In this document: one piece after another, positions 26,081 to 34,662 of the stretch
How positions within the stretch are numbered: the stretch's first letter is position 1
Layout: each line of letters starts with the position of its first letter
DNA from: CAWIHA01 sp963835855
GTDB lineage: Bacteria; Acidobacteriota; Terriglobia; Bryobacterales; Bryobacteraceae
NCBI GenBank assembly: GCA_963835855.1
Contig: CAWIHA010000040.1
Coordinates: 5,536 to 69,535, forward strand
Reading direction: 5' to 3'
DNA: 64,000 bases
Translations under genes and position numbers: made by a program
The notes under the pieces: model-generated
The model's database searches: none
The model's input: only the letters and a program-made list of their open reading frames with translations
What the model was told of the DNA's origin: nothing

Positions 26081-27760
26081 TCACGCCGCCCGCTTCGCAG
26101 CCCCCGTCACTCCCAGCCCCACCAGCACCACCACCACACAACCCACCACGTTGTACCAGAGAAAGGAAATCTCCGTGAAGAAGTGGGCGTAGAAGATCGC
26201 CGCTTCGCCCGCGAGCACGCCGGCGAATGCGGCCGTTCCGCGCACGCGACGGAAGAAGAACGCGAGGACGAAAACGCCCAGCATCCCGCCGTAAAACAGC
26301 GAGCCCACCATATTCACGGCCTCGATCAGCGCGCCCATGTTCGTGGCGAACTGGGCAAAGCCGATCGCGTAACAGCCCCAGAAAGCGGTCGCGGCTCGCG
26401 AAGCCCACACATAGTGGCGGTCCGAAGCCTGCTTGCGGATGTGCCGGCGATAGATGTCGATCACCGAAACGGTCGCGAGCGAATTGATCTCGCCCGAGAT
26501 GCTGGCCATGGCGGCCGCGAAAATCGCGGCCATGATCAATCCCACCACGCCCCCCGGCATATACCGCGTGACAAAGGAAAGAAAGATGTAGTTCGTGTCG
26601 TTGAAGGCGCGTTGGCCGGTCTGGCTCTCAACCAGCCGCGCGGCGTCGCCACGCGCCCGGTCCATCTCTTTCTGTGCCCGCCGGTACTGGTCCAGGCTTG
26701 CGGACGTGGCTGCCCCATCGCCGCCGCGGCGCGCTTCCACGAGGCGCAACGCCGCGCTCCTGCGCTCGCCGAATGCGGCATCGAACCGGCGCTCCACAGG
26801 CGCGTATTCCCGCACGGTCTCGATGCGCTTCAGATCCACCGGCTGGAACAGCACCGGCGGGCGCGTATAGATGAAGAACACGAACACCATCGCCCCGGTG
26901 AACAGGATCAGGAACTGCATCGGGATCTTCGCCACCGCGTTGAACAGCAGGCTCAACCGGCTCTGCGCGATCGACTTGCCGGTCAGGTAGCGCTGGACCT
27001 GCGACTGGTCGGTGCCGAAATACGCCAGCGCCAGGAACGTGCCGCCGATCAGGCCGCTCCAGATGTTGTAGCGGCTCTTCCAATCGAAGCTGAGATCGAC
27101 CGCGTTCAGCTTCCCCACGGCGCCCGCGAGCGACACCGCATCGCCCAGTGAAACCCCCGCCGGCAGCAGGTGAATCGCGGTGATCAGCGCCACAAACAGG
27201 CCGGCGAAAATGATGGCCATTTGCTGTACGTCCGTCCAAGTGACCGCCTTGATCCCGCCCAGCACGGTGTACACGATCACCAGGCCGCCCATCGCCACCG
27301 TGGTGGCGCGGTCTGGCCAGCCCAGCAGCACCGTCAGCACGATCGCGGGCGCGGCCAGCGAGATCCCGGCCGCGAGCCCTCGCTGGATCAGGAAGATCGC
27401 GCTCGCCAGCGCCCTCGTCTTCGCGTCGAAACGCTTCTCCAGGTATTCGTACGCCGTGTAGACCTCTGTGCGGTGGAAGATCGGAACGGCGGTCGCCGCC
27501 AAAATCACCATCGCAATCGGCAGGCCGAAATAGAACTGCAAAAAACGCATGCCATCGGTGTACGCCTGGCCGGTGGTGGAGATGAAGGTGACCGCGCTCG
27601 CCTGCGTCGCCATGATCGAGAGCGCCATGGCGTACCACGGCATGGTTTTGCCCGCGAGCAGATAGGCATTGACGGTGTTGCTGCCGCGGCCCTTATAGAG
27701 GCCGTAGGCCAGGATCGAGACGAGTGAAGCGCCCAGGACAATCCAGTCGAGCGGCCTCAT
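26081..27760 (-). CDS. Sodium:solute symporter (SSS family)
   Basis: The protein is 559 aa with about 13 membrane helices. SSS features include 'GKTMPWYAMALSIMATQASAVTFISTTGQAY', 'TVLGGIKAVTWTDVQQM' and 'ALAYFGTDQSQVQRYLTGKS'. A hydrophilic insertion between about residues 290 and 370 is rich in Arg/Glu and unusual in length. The substrate cannot be read from sequence; sugar- or sialic-acid-type branches are possible. A small membrane protein gene lies 115 bp upstream on the same strand. Confidence 0.9.
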   Translation of the reverse strand: MRPLDWIVLGASLVSILAYGLYKGRGSNTVNAYLLAGKTMPWYAMALSIMATQASAVTFISTTGQAYTDGMRFLQFYFGLPIAMVILAATAVPIFHRTEVYTAYEYLEKRFDAKTRALASAIFLIQRGLAAGISLAAPAIVLTVLLGWPDRATTVAMGGLVIVYTVLGGIKAVTWTDVQQMAIIFAGLFVALITAIHLLPAGVSLGDAVSLAGAVGKLNAVDLSFDWKSRYNIWSGLIGGTFLALAYFGTDQSQVQRYLTGKSIAQSRLSLLFNAVAKIPMQFLILFTGAMVFVFFIYTRPPVLFQPVDLKRIETVREYAPVERRFDAAFGERRSAALRLVEARRGGDGAATSASLDQYRRAQKEMDRARGDAARLVESQTGQRAFNDTNYIFLSFVTRYMPGGVVGLIMAAIFAAAMASISGEINSLATVSVIDIYRRHIRKQASDRHYVWASRAATAFWGCYAIGFAQFATNMGALIEAVNMVGSLFYGGMLGVFVLAFFFRRVRGTAAFAGVLAGEAAIFYAHFFTEISFLWYNVVGCVVVVLVGLGVTGAAKRAA

Positions 27761-27875
27761 CGCGCGGCCCGTGGCGAAGGGGTTTCACGGCCGTCTGCCG
27801 GCGCGCGCGGCCGGGCCCGGTCGCCAGGCTGCGCCGGACCGCGGCCATAACGGAGCCGGCATGGCGGTTTCTGCC

Positions 27876-28004
27876 TCATGCCGCGAATGCTCTCGTGAAG
27901 AGGTAAAACGCGGCGATCAACAGTGCAAGATACAGGAGCACGCCAATGTACACGCGGCGCCAGGTGCGCAGGAACGGTGGCGGCTCATCCGCAACCTGTT
28001 TCAT
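27876..28004 (-). CDS. 42-aa single-pass membrane protein upstream of the symporter
   Basis: The ATG at 28004 is preceded by a strong GGAGGA site nine bases away. The product starts 'MKQVADEPPPFLRTWRRVY', continues with one hydrophobic helix ('IGVLLYLALLIAAFYLF') and ends 'TRAFAA'. The Arg-rich segment before the helix predicts a cytoplasmic N-terminus. The position directly upstream of the symporter gene suggests a small accessory subunit or stabiliser. I do not recognise a named family. Confidence 0.7.
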   Translation of the reverse strand: MKQVADEPPPFLRTWRRVYIGVLLYLALLIAAFYLFTRAFAA

Positions 28005-28132
28005 CGCAAGGCTTCCTCCATCTCTAGGCTCATCAGCGGTGCGGCGTTAGCCGGGCAGTGCCACGGACGGCGCCTACCAATTCCGTGACGGGAACTCCCA
28101 AGCTAGAAGAACCGCCCGATAGAAGCAGACCG

Positions 28133-29023
28133 TTATTGTTCGCGTTTCTGCGGGACGGCTATTTGGGGCGCCACGGGAGGGGCTGGCGCAGGCCGGGCCT
28201 CTACCTTCTGGACAGCGGGATTTTGGGACTGTGTGTTCCAGTCCACGACAGCCATTGCCGTGCTCAAGAAATACTTGTCGACGTTGGCGTCATAAAGAAG
28301 GCCCCACACAAACTGCCCTCTTATCGACCGGTCCATACAACACATCCAGGCTTGTTGCAGGGTCTGAATCAGCACATCGCGGGCCGTCAGAGCATTCCCT
28401 GAAATCGCGCACTGCCCCCGGATAAGGTTTCCGATCGGAACCACGCCCTCAACCACGTTCGCGCCGCGCAAGATCTTGAGCTGCCGGAATAGCTCCCGCA
28501 AGGTATCGGTACACAAGTTTGTCACGGGAGACATCTGCACCGGCGTGCTCAAAATCGGCTGAAACTCGACGAGCTTTCCGCTCACGACTTGGCCCGCCGG
28601 AACGATGTGCACGTAACGCCCCTGCTCATCAACCATCAGTGTGAATCTGCCGGGATTTCCGGAATTGTTGTACTGCTCGACAATGCGCCGGAGCCCTGCC
28701 CCGTCCAGGGTTGGGTGCTCCGGTTGCCAATATGCGGTTCTAACGCCAGTGCCGCCGTCAACGGCCTTTGCGCCTTCAAGCTGAACTTTCATGGGCACCG
28801 ACCGCGGGTAGAGGAACCGAGCGCCATGCGGGCGAATATCGGCCAGAAGGTCGGCCTTGTCGTAGGGCGCTTCTTCATAGGTAACTGAGTAGCCCCGCCT
28901 CGCCAATTCCCAAGCAAGCGTACCTAGCGGGCTGGGACCATTCAGCTCAATGGTGTCTTGGCACAAACCCGCGCAGCGCGAGAGTAAAGCCAATAATGCG
29001 ATAGCCGCAAGCCGTCTTATCAT
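28133..29023 (-). CDS. Exported protein of unknown function, tandem paralogue 1
   Basis: The protein is 296 aa with a signal peptide ('LAAIALLALLSRCAGLCQ'). The N-terminal region ('LGTLAWELARRGYSVTYEEAPYD') resembles small exported acidobacterial domains that begin with a 'VTYEEPPY' pattern. The rest contains the conserved Cys residues 'GQCAISGNALTARDVLIQTLQQAWMCC'. The C-terminus is Pro/Ala-rich. It is very similar along its whole length to the next gene, 14 bp upstream, so the pair arose by recent tandem duplication. I cannot name the family. Confidence 0.75.
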   Translation of the reverse strand: MIRRLAAIALLALLSRCAGLCQDTIELNGPSPLGTLAWELARRGYSVTYEEAPYDKADLLADIRPHGARFLYPRSVPMKVQLEGAKAVDGGTGVRTAYWQPEHPTLDGAGLRRIVEQYNNSGNPGRFTLMVDEQGRYVHIVPAGQVVSGKLVEFQPILSTPVQMSPVTNLCTDTLRELFRQLKILRGANVVEGVVPIGNLIRGQCAISGNALTARDVLIQTLQQAWMCCMDRSIRGQFVWGLLYDANVDKYFLSTAMAVVDWNTQSQNPAVQKVEARPAPAPPVAPQIAVPQKREQ

Positions 29024-29037
29024 TTCAGGGTGGACCG

Positions 29038-29934
29038 TTACTGTTCGCGTTTCTGCTGCGGTACGGCTATTTGGGGCGCCACGGGAGGGGCTGGCGCAGG
29101 CTGGGCCTCTACTTTCGGGACAGCGGGAGTTTGAGGCTGCTCGTTCTCACCCACAATGGCCGGCTGCGTGCTCAGAAAGTACTTGTCCCAGTTGGTGTCG
29201 TAGAGAAGGCACCAGACAAATTGGCCCCTTATCGACCGGTCCGTGCAACACATCCAGGCTTGCTGCAGGATCTGAATCAGCACCTCGCGGGCCGTCAGAG
29301 CGTTCCCTGAAATCGCGCACTGGCCCCGGATAAGGCCTCCAATCGGAACCACACCCTCGACCACGTTCGCGTCGCGCAAGATCTTGAGCTGCCGGAATAA
29401 CTCCTGCATGGTATCCCAACATGAGCTCGTTACAGGAAGCATCATCTGTACCGGCGTGCTCAAAATCGGCTGAAACTCCACAGTTTTCCCGTTCACGACC
29501 CGGCCCGCGGGAACGATGTGCGCGTAGCGCCCCTGCTCATCGACCATCAACGTAAATCTCCCCGGATTTCCGGAATTGTTGTACTGCTCGACGATGCGCC
29601 GGAGCCCTGCCTCGTCCAGCGTTGGGTGCTCCGGTTGCCAATATGCGGTTCTAACGCCGACGCCGCCGTCAACTGCCTTTGCGCCTTCAAGCTGAACCTT
29701 CATCGGCACCCACCTAGGGTGGAGGAACCAGGGGCCGTGCGTCCGGGGATCGGCCACAAGGCTAGCCTTATCGAACGGCGCTTCCTCATAGGTGACCGAG
29801 TAGCCCCGCTTCGCCAACCCCACGCTAAGGGTACTTAACGGGCGAGGATCATTCAGCTCGATGGTGTCCTGGCACAAGCCCACGCAGCACGACAGTAAAA
29901 CTAATGAAGCAATAGCCGCAAGCCATCTTATCAT
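29038..29934 (-). CDS. Exported protein of unknown function, tandem paralogue 2
   Basis: The protein is 298 aa with a signal peptide ('LAAIASLVLLSCCVGLCQ'). The domain order, Cys positions and Pro/Ala-rich tail are the same as in its downstream paralogue. The most divergent stretches are the N-terminal 20 residues of the mature protein and the region before the tail. It lies 21 bp downstream of the large repeat protein gene and is probably co-transcribed with it. The function is unknown; surface or periplasmic location is inferred from the signal peptide. Confidence 0.75.
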   Translation of the reverse strand: MIRWLAAIASLVLLSCCVGLCQDTIELNDPRPLSTLSVGLAKRGYSVTYEEAPFDKASLVADPRTHGPWFLHPRWVPMKVQLEGAKAVDGGVGVRTAYWQPEHPTLDEAGLRRIVEQYNNSGNPGRFTLMVDEQGRYAHIVPAGRVVNGKTVEFQPILSTPVQMMLPVTSSCWDTMQELFRQLKILRDANVVEGVVPIGGLIRGQCAISGNALTAREVLIQILQQAWMCCTDRSIRGQFVWCLLYDTNWDKYFLSTQPAIVGENEQPQTPAVPKVEAQPAPAPPVAPQIAVPQQKREQ

Positions 29935-29955
29935 TTCTCGTTTCTCCTTGTTCTT

Positions 29956-31800
29956 TCAGAAATAGAATGTTAGCGAGCCTGAGGACGCGTTGCCCCTCGA
30001 CACTGAAAATGAAGTAGGAGTAACAACGAACTTCAGTATATTCAGGCCCGTACCGTTGCCGCCGTACAGTTCGTATCCCGTGCCGCCTGTCTCGGAGTTG
30101 ATCTCCATTTGCTGCGGATACTGGATCGTACACGATCCGTTCGCCATGCTTGGAGAACGCGCTTGAGTGACCGCGACAATATTGCTGCCAAGCCCAACGT
30201 TATCAGGGCCGTAGTTGCCCGCACTGTTATTGTTCTGGACGTACCAGACAGCGCCTGGCTGGGCAAGCGAGGTGATCGGCTGCGGCCACGGTGCGTCGCT
30301 CCAGTAACATCCGTCTTTGCCTGCGGGGGAGGCGGGACTGACCTGCTCAACCTTCCTGCCGCCGAAGTTGTAGCCGGGTGAAGTGAGTGCGGCGTTGAAC
30401 ATGGCCGTGGTGACTGCACCATATTGGCTCGCCCAGCTCGCGAACGAGCTGTTCTCACCTGTTGGGATCCGCTCGAGCACCCTCAGCGAACTGTTCCCTG
30501 AGGCGCATGTCGGCCGCCCTGGATATGTGTATAGGAACGTCCCACCCGCCAAGCCGCAGGTGGGCGCGGCATTGATCGAACCAGAGATGCTCAGGTTGCA
30601 TGTGTAATACATGGCGTTGTTACAACTCTGCGATGCAGGAGAACCATTTGTTCCAGCAAGGCTGTAGGTCTGCTTTGAAGCGTTGTAAGTGCCCGACACC
30701 TGCCACGTGAGTAGGCCGCCACAGCTGCCGCCAGTCGTCGCGGTACCTGAGACGCTTCCATTATTTTGGTTAAGGGACCACGTGATGCCCGTTGAATCGG
30801 TCCATGTGCCCGCCATAGAGGCGCAGGCAGCTTGGCCCGGCTGGTTCGGCATGCCGCTCACAACCTGGAAGAAAGTCTGCGTGCAGGTCAGCGACGTGAT
30901 GGGGTTCGAGACGGCCGGAGTCACCTTGTAAGCCCCAAGAAGGCCGCTGGTGCTAACGGACGCAGACCAGTTCGTTGTGTTCGGGGCATTTGTGGCTGAG
31001 ACCGGTGGGGCTGAGTATGGGTTTGTAGTGGCGCCCGTTACGTTAAACGAGACGCTGGTAGCTCCGGAAACACCCGCCTGGGTTACGGTGACGGGGCTGC
31101 CGGGGGACGCAGGGTCGCCGGCTACGCCGGTTGTGCCGCAGTTCAACTGGCCGTAAACTTGGAAAACGAGTGTTGGGATGGCCTGAAAGCCTCCAACGTA
31201 CCACGTTTCAGTCCACGTCCCGACGCCGTTGGCCGGCACGACGCTGGCCGTCATGGTACCGCTCATCTGGTATTGACTGCTCCCGTTCGTCGTTCCCACA
31301 TAGGCATTCGTCCCCTGGGTGACGCCGTTCAGCGTCTGGGTTACCGTGACGGTGGCATTGGGAGGGCCGCCGTTGATACTGAGCAGGAAGCCGTCACCGA
31401 CCAGGAAGTTGGTACCGCCGCGCGTTGTGTTCGTGAGCGTGACCCTGGGCTGGGTGCTCACGGTGAATGAAAGGAGCGGGGTTGCCCAAAAGTTTTTAAC
31501 GAACCACATTTCGGTCCACGCGCCGACGGTGCTGGCCGGCATGTAACCGCTCATTTGGTATTGGCCGCTCCCGTTCGTCATTCCCACATAGACATTCGTC
31601 CCCAAGGTGATGCCGTTCAGCGTCTGCGTTACCGTGACGGCGGCAGTGGGAAAGCCACCATTGATACTGAGCAGGAAGCCGTCACCGACCAGGAAGTTGG
31701 TACCGCCGCGTGTTGTGTTCGTGAGCGTGACCATGGGGTTGGCATTTGCACTGAGCTGGGCAATGCACAGTCCACAGAAAAGCATCAGGGCGCCGCGCAT
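29956..31800 (-). CDS. Large exported beta-rich repeat protein
   Basis: The ATG at 31800 gives 614 aa and is chosen because it starts a signal peptide ('MRGALMLFCGLCIAQLSANA'); the frame is open a further 51 bases but no good ribosome site is seen for either start. Residues about 24-215 hold two direct repeats of 96 residues that begin 'VTLTNTTRGGTNFLVGDGF'. An Ig-like segment ('PVTVTQAGVSGATSVSF') and a long Ser/Thr/Asn/Gly-rich region with scattered Cys follow. The composition is typical of secreted adhesin-like or extracellular proteins. No catalytic motif is seen and I cannot name a family. Confidence 0.7.
   Translation of the reverse strand: MRGALMLFCGLCIAQLSANANPMVTLTNTTRGGTNFLVGDGFLLSINGGFPTAAVTVTQTLNGITLGTNVYVGMTNGSGQYQMSGYMPASTVGAWTEMWFVKNFWATPLLSFTVSTQPRVTLTNTTRGGTNFLVGDGFLLSINGGPPNATVTVTQTLNGVTQGTNAYVGTTNGSSQYQMSGTMTASVVPANGVGTWTETWYVGGFQAIPTLVFQVYGQLNCGTTGVAGDPASPGSPVTVTQAGVSGATSVSFNVTGATTNPYSAPPVSATNAPNTTNWSASVSTSGLLGAYKVTPAVSNPITSLTCTQTFFQVVSGMPNQPGQAACASMAGTWTDSTGITWSLNQNNGSVSGTATTGGSCGGLLTWQVSGTYNASKQTYSLAGTNGSPASQSCNNAMYYTCNLSISGSINAAPTCGLAGGTFLYTYPGRPTCASGNSSLRVLERIPTGENSSFASWASQYGAVTTAMFNAALTSPGYNFGGRKVEQVSPASPAGKDGCYWSDAPWPQPITSLAQPGAVWYVQNNNSAGNYGPDNVGLGSNIVAVTQARSPSMANGSCTIQYPQQMEINSETGGTGYELYGGNGTGLNILKFVVTPTSFSVSRGNASSGSLTFYF
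31165..31745. repeat. Two direct repeats with a 288-bp period inside the exported protein gene
   Basis: Blocks such as 'GTCACCGACCAGGAAGTTGG' recur at 31393 and 31681 with only scattered changes, giving a period of exactly 96 codons. The conservation at DNA level points to recent duplication or gene conversion between the units. Confidence 0.8.
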
Positions 31801-32044
31801 GACAACTGGACGCGGATTATGTAGCGAAGCAGACACGATAGTCACCACCAACGAAGATTGGCTGCTGTTGCAAACTCCAATGCGCAGTATACACCTCCCG
31901 AAGCGGCCCTCGATGTATTTTTGTGCATAATGTGTGTATATTTTCTGTATATGCAGGTAAGGCGCTAATTATAACCGGGCGCGATCTTCCCTCGCGCTCG
32001 CATTGGCCCATGCAACTTTTACAACATAGCGCTGAACCGGCTGG

Positions 32045-32827
32045 TCAGATTCCGGTTTCGAGGGGGTGTGTTTCCGGCTGGGCTTCCGATTCCGGTTGCG
32101 GGCCCAGCTCGTCGAATTCGGCGGGCGGATTATAGTACAGGATGCGGCCGCAGCTTTCGCAGCACATCACGCGGCCGCCCAGGCGCAATTCCTGGAAGAA
32201 CTGCAAGCGCAGCGCCATGTGACAGGCGGAGCAGCGGCCCTCGGCGGCCTCCGCGACGGCCAGCCCCTTGCGGTGCTTCCGGATGCGCTCGTAGTCCTTG
32301 TAAATCTGCGGTGTCATCGCGGCGACGATGCGCTGCCGCTCCTTCTGGAGGTCCCCGAGCGCTTTCTTGTCCGCCGCGGTGCGCTCCTGGGCCGATCGCT
32401 TCTCTGCCTCGACCTGCTGCTTTTCCTGGTTGAGAGCCGCCTCGGCGGCCTTCACGTTCTGCTCGAGAGGTTCGGATTCCGCCATCCGGTCCAGAATGCG
32501 GTCCTCGAACTTGCGAATCTCTTTTTCGCAGTATTCAATCTCGTGCTTGAAGGCGCTGTACTGCTCATTGGTCTTGGCGTCGAGCATCTGGTTTTTCAAC
32601 TGCGAGATGCGCTGCTCCTGCGTCTGGATATCCCCTTCGAGTTGCTTCCGTTCCCTCTGATTGGCCGCCAGCGCGGCCTGGTCGGCCTCCAGCTTGCGGA
32701 CGTGCGTGTCCAGCGTCTTTTCAATCGCGGCAGTATGCTTGGGGAGAGAGGCGATTTCGCGTTGCAATCCTGAGATCCGGCCATCCAGATTTTGCAGTTG
32801 GATGGCCAGCTTCAGATCCGGAACCAT
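32045..32827 (-). CDS. Zinc-ribbon coiled-coil protein (DUF164/CdsZ-like)
   Basis: The protein is 260 aa. About residues 10-170 form a long coiled-coil hairpin ('LQREIASLPKHTAAIEKTL', 'EKQQVEAEKRSAQERTAADKK'). A C4 zinc ribbon follows ('CSACHMALRLQFFQELRLG' then 'CCESCGRILY'). The family is widespread in bacteria. In chlamydiae the CdsZ member was linked to stabilising the type III secretion base; elsewhere its role is unclear. The start overlaps the murJ stop by one base (TAATG), so the genes are coupled. Confidence 0.88.
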   Translation of the reverse strand: MVPDLKLAIQLQNLDGRISGLQREIASLPKHTAAIEKTLDTHVRKLEADQAALAANQRERKQLEGDIQTQEQRISQLKNQMLDAKTNEQYSAFKHEIEYCEKEIRKFEDRILDRMAESEPLEQNVKAAEAALNQEKQQVEAEKRSAQERTAADKKALGDLQKERQRIVAAMTPQIYKDYERIRKHRKGLAVAEAAEGRCSACHMALRLQFFQELRLGGRVMCCESCGRILYYNPPAEFDELGPQPESEAQPETHPLETGI

Positions 32828-34464
32828 TATTCCTCAATTTTATCACGCCGGACAGCAGCGACTCGCGCGATGGGGAAACGAAGCGCGCGGCCGGCGGCTT
32901 CGAGCTCCGCCACTCGAAGCGCGCGGCAGACCGCGTAGAACACGGCCACGCCAAGCGGAATCGAGACGGCCAGATCGGCCAGGCGCGCCGCCCTGCTCAC
33001 TCCCCACCAGTTCTCGATGGAGCGGCTCGAAAGCGCGACCGCGCCGGCCATTACCGCGCAAGCCGCCGAGATTTTGAGCGCGCTTCGAGCGAGCGCCCGT
33101 CCGTGAATGCCGCCGAGCCGCTCCCGCAGGATCCAGAACAACGCCACCGATCCGAACAGCGCCACCACCGAGGTGGCAAGCGCGAGACCCGCGTGCCCCC
33201 AATGCGCGCGGCTCACCATCGACCAAGCCGCGGCGTAATTGATCAGGACCGACGCCAGGCTCGCCAGCATCGGCACACGCGCGCTGCCCAGCGCATAAAA
33301 CGCCGGCGCGAGCACCTTCAGCGCCGCATAGCCCGCCAGCCCCACCGCGTAACCCGATAGCGCGAGCGCGGTTTGATGCGTGTCATAGGCTTCAAACTTG
33401 CGGCCCTGATAGATCACCCCGATCATCGCATCGCCCAGGATGATCAGGCCGGCGGCGGACGGCAGCGTCAGCAGCAGCACGCTCGCGAGCGAGCGGGAGA
33501 TGGTACGGCGGAACGCTTCCAGGTTGCCCGAGAAGGCGCTGCGCGAAATCGAGGGCAGCGTCGCGGACGCAATCGCCACGCCAAAGAGCCCCAGCGGCAA
33601 CTGCATGAACCGGAAGGCGTAGTTCAGCCAGCTCACGGGCCCGTTGAGGCCGCGCACCGGGTCGGCAATCGTAGACGCGAAGTTGGTGTTCACCGCCACA
33701 TTGATCTGCAGGGCTGCGCTGCCGATGACGGCCGGCCCCATCAGCCGGACAATATGCCGCAGTCCTGGGTGTGACCAATCGAAGCGGGGGCGGAAGCGGA
33801 AGCCCAGCCGCAACAGGCTGGGTACTTGCCAGAGCAGTTGCAGCACGCCGCCGAGCACCACGCCGTAGGCCATACCTTCGATTGGGGCGATACCGAAGCG
33901 GGGCCCGAGCCACCATGCGATGAGGACGCCGAAGCATACCGAGCCCAGGTTGAACAGCGTCGAAGCCAGCGCTGGAATACCGAACCGGTTACACGCGTTC
34001 AAGATCCCCATCGCCTGCGCCGCCAGCGCCACCACCAGGAGAAACGGGAACATGATGCGTGTCAGCCTGACCGCCAGCGCGAATTTGCCGGGGTCGGCCG
34101 CCTTCCATCCAGGCGCCAGCAATCCGGCCAGAAACGGGCTGAAGACAATGCCCGCCACACACACCAGCCCGGCGGCGATGATCAGCGCCGTTCCAACCAG
34201 GTTCGAGAGCTCCGCCGCATCTTTCCGGTCTTTCGCCTCCAGGTACTCGGTGAAGGTGGGCACGAAGGCGGAAGAGAGCGCGCCCTCGGCGAACAGGTCG
34301 CGGGTGAGGTTCGGGATGCGGAAACCCAGCGAGAAAGCGTCGTACACGCGGCCGGCGCCGAACAGGTGCGCCATCACGGTTTCACGGATGAGCCCGCTGA
34401 TGCGGCTCAGCAGCACCGCGGCCGAAACGATGCCGGCTGAGCGAGCTGCGCTTTGCTGCGCCAT
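32827..34464 (-). CDS. murJ: Lipid II flippase MurJ
   Basis: The protein is 545 aa with about 14 membrane helices. MurJ signatures include 'SGLIRETVMAHLFGAG', 'AFSLGFRIPNLTRDLFAEGALSSAFVPTF' and 'LMGPAVIGSAALQINVAVNTNFAS'. It moves lipid II across the cytoplasmic membrane for peptidoglycan synthesis. It lies outside the dcw cluster, downstream of the trehalose operon. The ATG directly abuts the stop codon of a 51-aa ORF and has no good ribosome site of its own. Confidence 0.95.
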   Translation of the reverse strand: MAQQSAARSAGIVSAAVLLSRISGLIRETVMAHLFGAGRVYDAFSLGFRIPNLTRDLFAEGALSSAFVPTFTEYLEAKDRKDAAELSNLVGTALIIAAGLVCVAGIVFSPFLAGLLAPGWKAADPGKFALAVRLTRIMFPFLLVVALAAQAMGILNACNRFGIPALASTLFNLGSVCFGVLIAWWLGPRFGIAPIEGMAYGVVLGGVLQLLWQVPSLLRLGFRFRPRFDWSHPGLRHIVRLMGPAVIGSAALQINVAVNTNFASTIADPVRGLNGPVSWLNYAFRFMQLPLGLFGVAIASATLPSISRSAFSGNLEAFRRTISRSLASVLLLTLPSAAGLIILGDAMIGVIYQGRKFEAYDTHQTALALSGYAVGLAGYAALKVLAPAFYALGSARVPMLASLASVLINYAAAWSMVSRAHWGHAGLALATSVVALFGSVALFWILRERLGGIHGRALARSALKISAACAVMAGAVALSSRSIENWWGVSRAARLADLAVSIPLGVAVFYAVCRALRVAELEAAGRALRFPIARVAAVRRDKIEE

Positions 34465-34620
34465 CTACCGCCCGTACGGCTGGAGGAAAAGGGCGCACCT
34501 ACGCCCGTCATCGTTCTCCCGCCGGCGCGTCCCGTTGGGCCAGCGCAAGCCGTCTTCAGGCAGCCCGAAGTCCCCGATCCAGCCGGTGCACTCCGCACAC
34601 GCAGCCATGACGCGAGACAT
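34465..34620 (-). CDS. Possible 51-aa protein abutting murJ
   Basis: The frame from the ATG at 34620 encodes 51 aa beginning 'MSRVMAACAECTGWIGDFG' and ending 'FLQPYGR'; its TAG is immediately followed by the murJ ATG. A perfect TATAAT lies at 34627-34632, so a transcript could begin at the ATG and be leaderless; no Shine-Dalgarno is seen. The CxxC and balanced composition look protein-like. There is no recognisable family and a chance frame is possible. Confidence 0.4.
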   Translation of the reverse strand: MSRVMAACAECTGWIGDFGLPEDGLRWPNGTRRRENDDGRRCALFLQPYGR

Positions 34621-34662
34621 GGTTTCATTATAGAGCGCCGCTGCCGCCCGGCCGCCGGGAAG

